A DNA stretch of 14,969 nt from an uncultured Eubacteriales bacterium (GTDB taxonomy: Bacteria; Bacillota; Clostridia; Oscillospirales; Acutalibacteraceae). Both the position numbers and the translations under genes were made by a program. The stretch spans positions 1 through 14,969 of the forward strand of contig CAKSIH010000018.1 of NCBI GenBank assembly GCA_934462705.1, given 5' to 3'. Numbering within the stretch: the stretch's first letter is position 1; every line of letters starts with the position of its first letter. This document shows positions 12,718 to 14,969 of this stretch, in pieces. Under the pieces are notes generated by a model. The model was not told the origin of the DNA, ran no database searches, and worked only from the letters and a program-made list of their open reading frames with translations.

Positions 12718-12963
12718 ATGGATGAATATAATGATAACAATAATAATAAAGTTAATATCAAGGGAAATAAAGTAGGTAGTACCTTGAGTAAAATGTCTGG
12801 ACATTACGAGTACACAGCGTTACAATCCAACACCCAGTTAAGAACAGAAACAGAAATGTTAATAAACATAATAGATTTGCTGGTCAATGCTGGTAATTTA
12901 TCAGAAATAGAAGGAATTAAGGTAAAGCACTTAATTTCTAATGACAAAGGTAGGAGGTTGTAA
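12718..12963 (+). CDS. Small hypothetical protein upstream of the large recombinase
   Basis: The protein has 81 residues from ATG 12718 (MDEYNDNNNN) or 95 from ATG 12676; the latter has no ribosome binding site, so I prefer 12718. An Asn-rich start is followed by KVNIKGNKVGSTLSKMSGHYE and a helical C-terminal region (TEMLINIIDLLVNAGNLSEIEG, about residues 50-71). I do not recognise it. It ends four bases before the recombinase start, and the recombinase ribosome binding site lies within its last codons, so the two are translationally linked. That location and small size suit a recombination directionality factor, but the protein lacks an obvious HTH and the idea is only positional. Confidence 0.65.
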   Translation: MDEYNDNNNNKVNIKGNKVGSTLSKMSGHYEYTALQSNTQLRTETEMLINIIDLLVNAGNLSEIEGIKVKHLISNDKGRRL

Positions 12964-12967
12964 CGAT

Positions 12968-14848
12968 ATGGCATATGCTAATATTGATTTAAACAGTCGA
13001 TTAAGGGTAGTAATCTATAATAGATGCTCAACAGAAGAACTGGCGCAAGTGGATGCATTGGAGAGACAGGTAGAATACAGTAGAGATTATTGCATTAAAC
13101 GTAATTGGATAATAGTGCATCAATATGTAGAAGCTAAATCAGGCACCAGTTCAGAACATCGCTACGAGTATAGAAAATTATATGCAAGTTTATCAACTAT
13201 GGATTACGATTTAGTAGTAGTAAAATCACAGGATAGATTAATGAGAAGTGATTTAGAGTGGAACTTATTCATACGAGAGTTGTTAAAGACTGGTAAAAGA
13301 TTATTCTTTTACATAGATAGCAAACTGTATAACCATGAGCAGGATCATATGGTTTATAGTATGATTTCAAAATTCAATGAGTTCCAGAGTGTAATGCTTT
13401 CAGAAAAAATAAAGGATGCACATGCAAAGAGGCAGGAGTTTAAAACGGGTATTAATATTTGCCGAGAAATGTTCGGATGGGACAAGGTGGACACAAATGT
13501 ATACAAGATAAATGAACAAGAAGCTGACGCAATTAGAGAAGCCTTTGAGCTGGTGCGTGGAGGAATGGGATTTTATCGTTTAGCAAAGTATATGTATGAA
13601 AAAGGCTATAGGTCAAAGGGAACATCTGGAACAAAAAGTATGGAGCCTAGAATGATATCGGCTACATGGTGGAAAAATGGATGCATATACAATCCTAAGA
13701 TGCATGGAACAGTGGTAATGCATAAGGATAGTATGAATTTTTGGACAAAACAAAGAGAAAAGGTGCCAGAGAGTGAGTGGATATACTATGATAATGCGTT
13801 ACCTGCAATAGTAAGTAAAGAGTATCAAGAAGAAACAATACAGATGCTTAAGGATAGGTCGTATAAAAATGTCACTGGTGACAGAAATGTTATCAGAAAA
13901 CATTTATACAGTCATAAAATATTCTGCAAAACATGTAATTGCTATTACTATCGTTATATAGTAAAAAAGGGAACACCTAATGAGTTGACAAATTGGCGCT
14001 GCTCAAAAAAGATGAATTTAGGACAAAATGCATGCAATAACATTATAATAGAAGAAACAGTACTAAGCGAGTTGATTGACAGGAAAGCAAAAGAGAAGTT
14101 TAGTCAGTTGTTTCGGAAGAACACTGGAATTATTGATAAAGCAATGAAATATATTGAAATTGCTTTAAATGATAACTCCAGTGAGGGTATTCTAAACAAC
14201 TTAGAGGAGGAACATAGACTGCAAGTAAGGAAAAAAGATATCCTGTTTAATAAATTAATCGATGGAACAATAAATGATTCCGACTTTAAAGAATATAATG
14301 AAAAGCTACAATGTGAAATAGATAAGCTTAAGGATAAAATAGATGTTCTAAAAGGTATGAGACAGTCATATAATGAATATAAGGCAAAACTTGAGGAAAT
14401 TCGGAAAGTCATACATAGTGGTACAATAGAGCGTGATGCAATTACCATGCAATTAAAAAATATAATTGAAAAAATCGAGGTAGAGCCGAGCGGTCATGTT
14501 ACAGTCATTTTCGATACAGACAAGCTTGTAGAATTATTAAGTTTATACAATGTAGGCGAAATGATTAACATGATAGATAAAAATATATTTACTTTAGAGT
14601 TTGAATATCATAGGGAGCAAAAGAGAGAGAGAATAAGGCGAGAAACCAATGAGAAAGTTTTAGAGCTTTTTTCAAAAAATCCTAACCTGCAAGTAAAAGA
14701 TTGTGCTAAAATGCTTGGTATGAAATACAGCTATATATGCACGTCGGTTAAACAGTTGCGTGAAATGGGAAAGTTGGAGCATAAGAAATTAGATTTTAAA
14801 ACTGCTATATGGATAGTAAATCGTACGGAAAATGGAGCCGACTGTTAA
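12968..14848 (+). CDS. Large serine recombinase (integrase) with a C-terminal winged-HTH-like region
   Basis: The protein has 626 residues from ATG 12968, ten bases after AGGAGG (12952-12957); an ATG at 12941 is in frame but has no such site. The catalytic resolvase domain spans about 10-155: Ser21 in IYNRCSTEE, then the Arg segment SQDRLMRSD. The recombinase domain follows (about 165-270, with ISATWWKNGCIYNPKMHGTV, 230-249). The zinc ribbon comes next (C320, C323, C345, C356), then a coiled coil (about 408-482). These are the usual parts of large serine integrases, which join attP and attB through short cores. The last 65 residues (NEKVLELFSKNPNLQVKDCA onward, 561-610) read as an additional winged helix-turn-helix. 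Gene and att repeat lie 30 bp apart. Confidence 0.93.
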   Translation: MAYANIDLNSRLRVVIYNRCSTEELAQVDALERQVEYSRDYCIKRNWIIVHQYVEAKSGTSSEHRYEYRKLYASLSTMDYDLVVVKSQDRLMRSDLEWNLFIRELLKTGKRLFFYIDSKLYNHEQDHMVYSMISKFNEFQSVMLSEKIKDAHAKRQEFKTGINICREMFGWDKVDTNVYKINEQEADAIREAFELVRGGMGFYRLAKYMYEKGYRSKGTSGTKSMEPRMISATWWKNGCIYNPKMHGTVVMHKDSMNFWTKQREKVPESEWIYYDNALPAIVSKEYQEETIQMLKDRSYKNVTGDRNVIRKHLYSHKIFCKTCNCYYYRYIVKKGTPNELTNWRCSKKMNLGQNACNNIIIEETVLSELIDRKAKEKFSQLFRKNTGIIDKAMKYIEIALNDNSSEGILNNLEEEHRLQVRKKDILFNKLIDGTINDSDFKEYNEKLQCEIDKLKDKIDVLKGMRQSYNEYKAKLEEIRKVIHSGTIERDAITMQLKNIIEKIEVEPSGHVTVIFDTDKLVELLSLYNVGEMINMIDKNIFTLEFEYHREQKRERIRRETNEKVLELFSKNPNLQVKDCAKMLGMKYSYICTSVKQLREMGKLEHKKLDFKTAIWIVNRTENGADC

Positions 14849-14871
14849 TTTAGGTGTGAAAAAAGGGGTAA

Positions 14872-14969
14872 AATGATAACACTGTCAATCCGGTATTCAT
14901 AGACCTTGGACTGCGCATAGGCTGTGACAGGTATTATGAGAAATTTAAAAGCTTTTGTCTGCTGGAAAA
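14872..14969 (+). pseudogene. 3' part of the interrupted host gene, running off the window
   Basis: After the in-frame stop TAA at 14869-14871 the frame is open to the window end, reading NPVFIDLGLRIG then CDRYYEKFKSFCLLE from 14887. The same frame at the left edge encodes WRTGAYTV, and the join at the repeat is in register. No start codon with a ribosome binding site is seen here, as expected of a severed 3' part. The host protein is not recognised. The opposite strand of the rebuilt site is also open, so the strand is not certain. Confidence 0.4.
14879..14887 (+). other. Candidate attR core (9-bp direct repeat)
   Basis: Second copy of ACACTGTCA, 30 bp after the large recombinase stop codon. 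Excision between the two copies would leave a single ACACTGTCA in a continuous host frame and circularise the element with the recombinase reading toward its own attP. Confidence 0.6.

Larger units (their letters stand above)
22..14883. mobile_element. Integrated element of about 14.86 kb with a large serine recombinase and an HUH Rep
   Basis: The element is bounded by a 9-bp direct repeat, ACACTGTCA, at 18-26 and 14879-14887; the exact crossover within the repeat cannot be seen. The large serine recombinase gene ends 30 bp from the right repeat, the usual place for an integrase next to its attachment site. Inside are an HUH replication initiator, a small resolvase, a DUF3846-like gene, an XRE repressor, two lipoproteins, a secreted protein and a three-gene ATPase operon. 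No conjugation apparatus, capsid, portal or terminase gene is recognisable. The class of element is inferred: a satellite or mobilizable element, an integrative plasmid, or a diverged filamentous-phage-like element. Confidence 0.7.

Noticed and set aside
12592..12804. Minus-strand frame spanning the dyads before the recombinase cluster
   Set aside because: It has no ribosome binding site and its sequence is explained by the inverted repeats and the + strand gene.

Overview
The window looks like one nearly complete integrated mobile element of about 14.9 kb, with only a few tens of bases of host DNA at each edge. The DNA is AT-rich, start codons are preceded by strong AGGAGG-type ribosome binding sites, and the proteins (a large serine recombinase with a zinc ribbon, a DUF3846-like protein, Cys-lipoproteins, SLH-like repeats) are typical of gut Clostridia. 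A Lachnospiraceae-like host is my best guess, but it is an inference. All genes lie on the + strand except one XRE-type repressor.

Layout. The left edge (1-26) carries a 9-bp sequence, ACACTGTCA, that recurs at 14879-14887, 30 bp after the large serine recombinase stop codon. Joining the outer flanks at this repeat gives one uninterrupted reading frame, so the element probably sits inside a host gene. From left to right: a terminator inside the left end; an unknown gene and a DUF3846-like gene; a small resolvase-type serine recombinase with candidate binding repeats upstream; a 77-aa gene with a possibly sequestered ribosome binding site; a divergent XRE repressor and target gene with overlapping promoters and dyad operators; and a 514-aa lipoprotein with SLH-like repeats. 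Then comes an AT-richer three-gene operon (a DUF4869-like protein, a minimal P-loop ATPase and a Cys-cluster protein) with its own promoter and terminator, a secreted 468-aa protein, an HUH rolling-circle replication initiator and an SH3b lipoprotein. After these are a decayed signal-peptide remnant, two tandem paralogous small genes and a 760-bp non-coding region rich in repeats and dyads. Last are two small genes and the large serine recombinase.

How the parts may work together. The large serine recombinase would integrate and excise the element. The HUH Rep would replicate the excised circle by rolling circle, probably using the repeat-rich non-coding DNA. The small resolvase could resolve multimers. 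The XRE switch would time expression. No relaxase of the conjugative type, no VirB4/VirD4-like ATPase, no capsid, portal or terminase, and no Zot-like morphogenesis protein is recognisable. The element is therefore either a satellite or mobilizable element, a plasmid-like integrative element, or a highly diverged filamentous-phage-like element. The two lipoproteins and the secreted protein suggest a cell-surface function. The three-gene ATPase operon is the best candidate for an undescribed cargo system, possibly defensive or regulatory.
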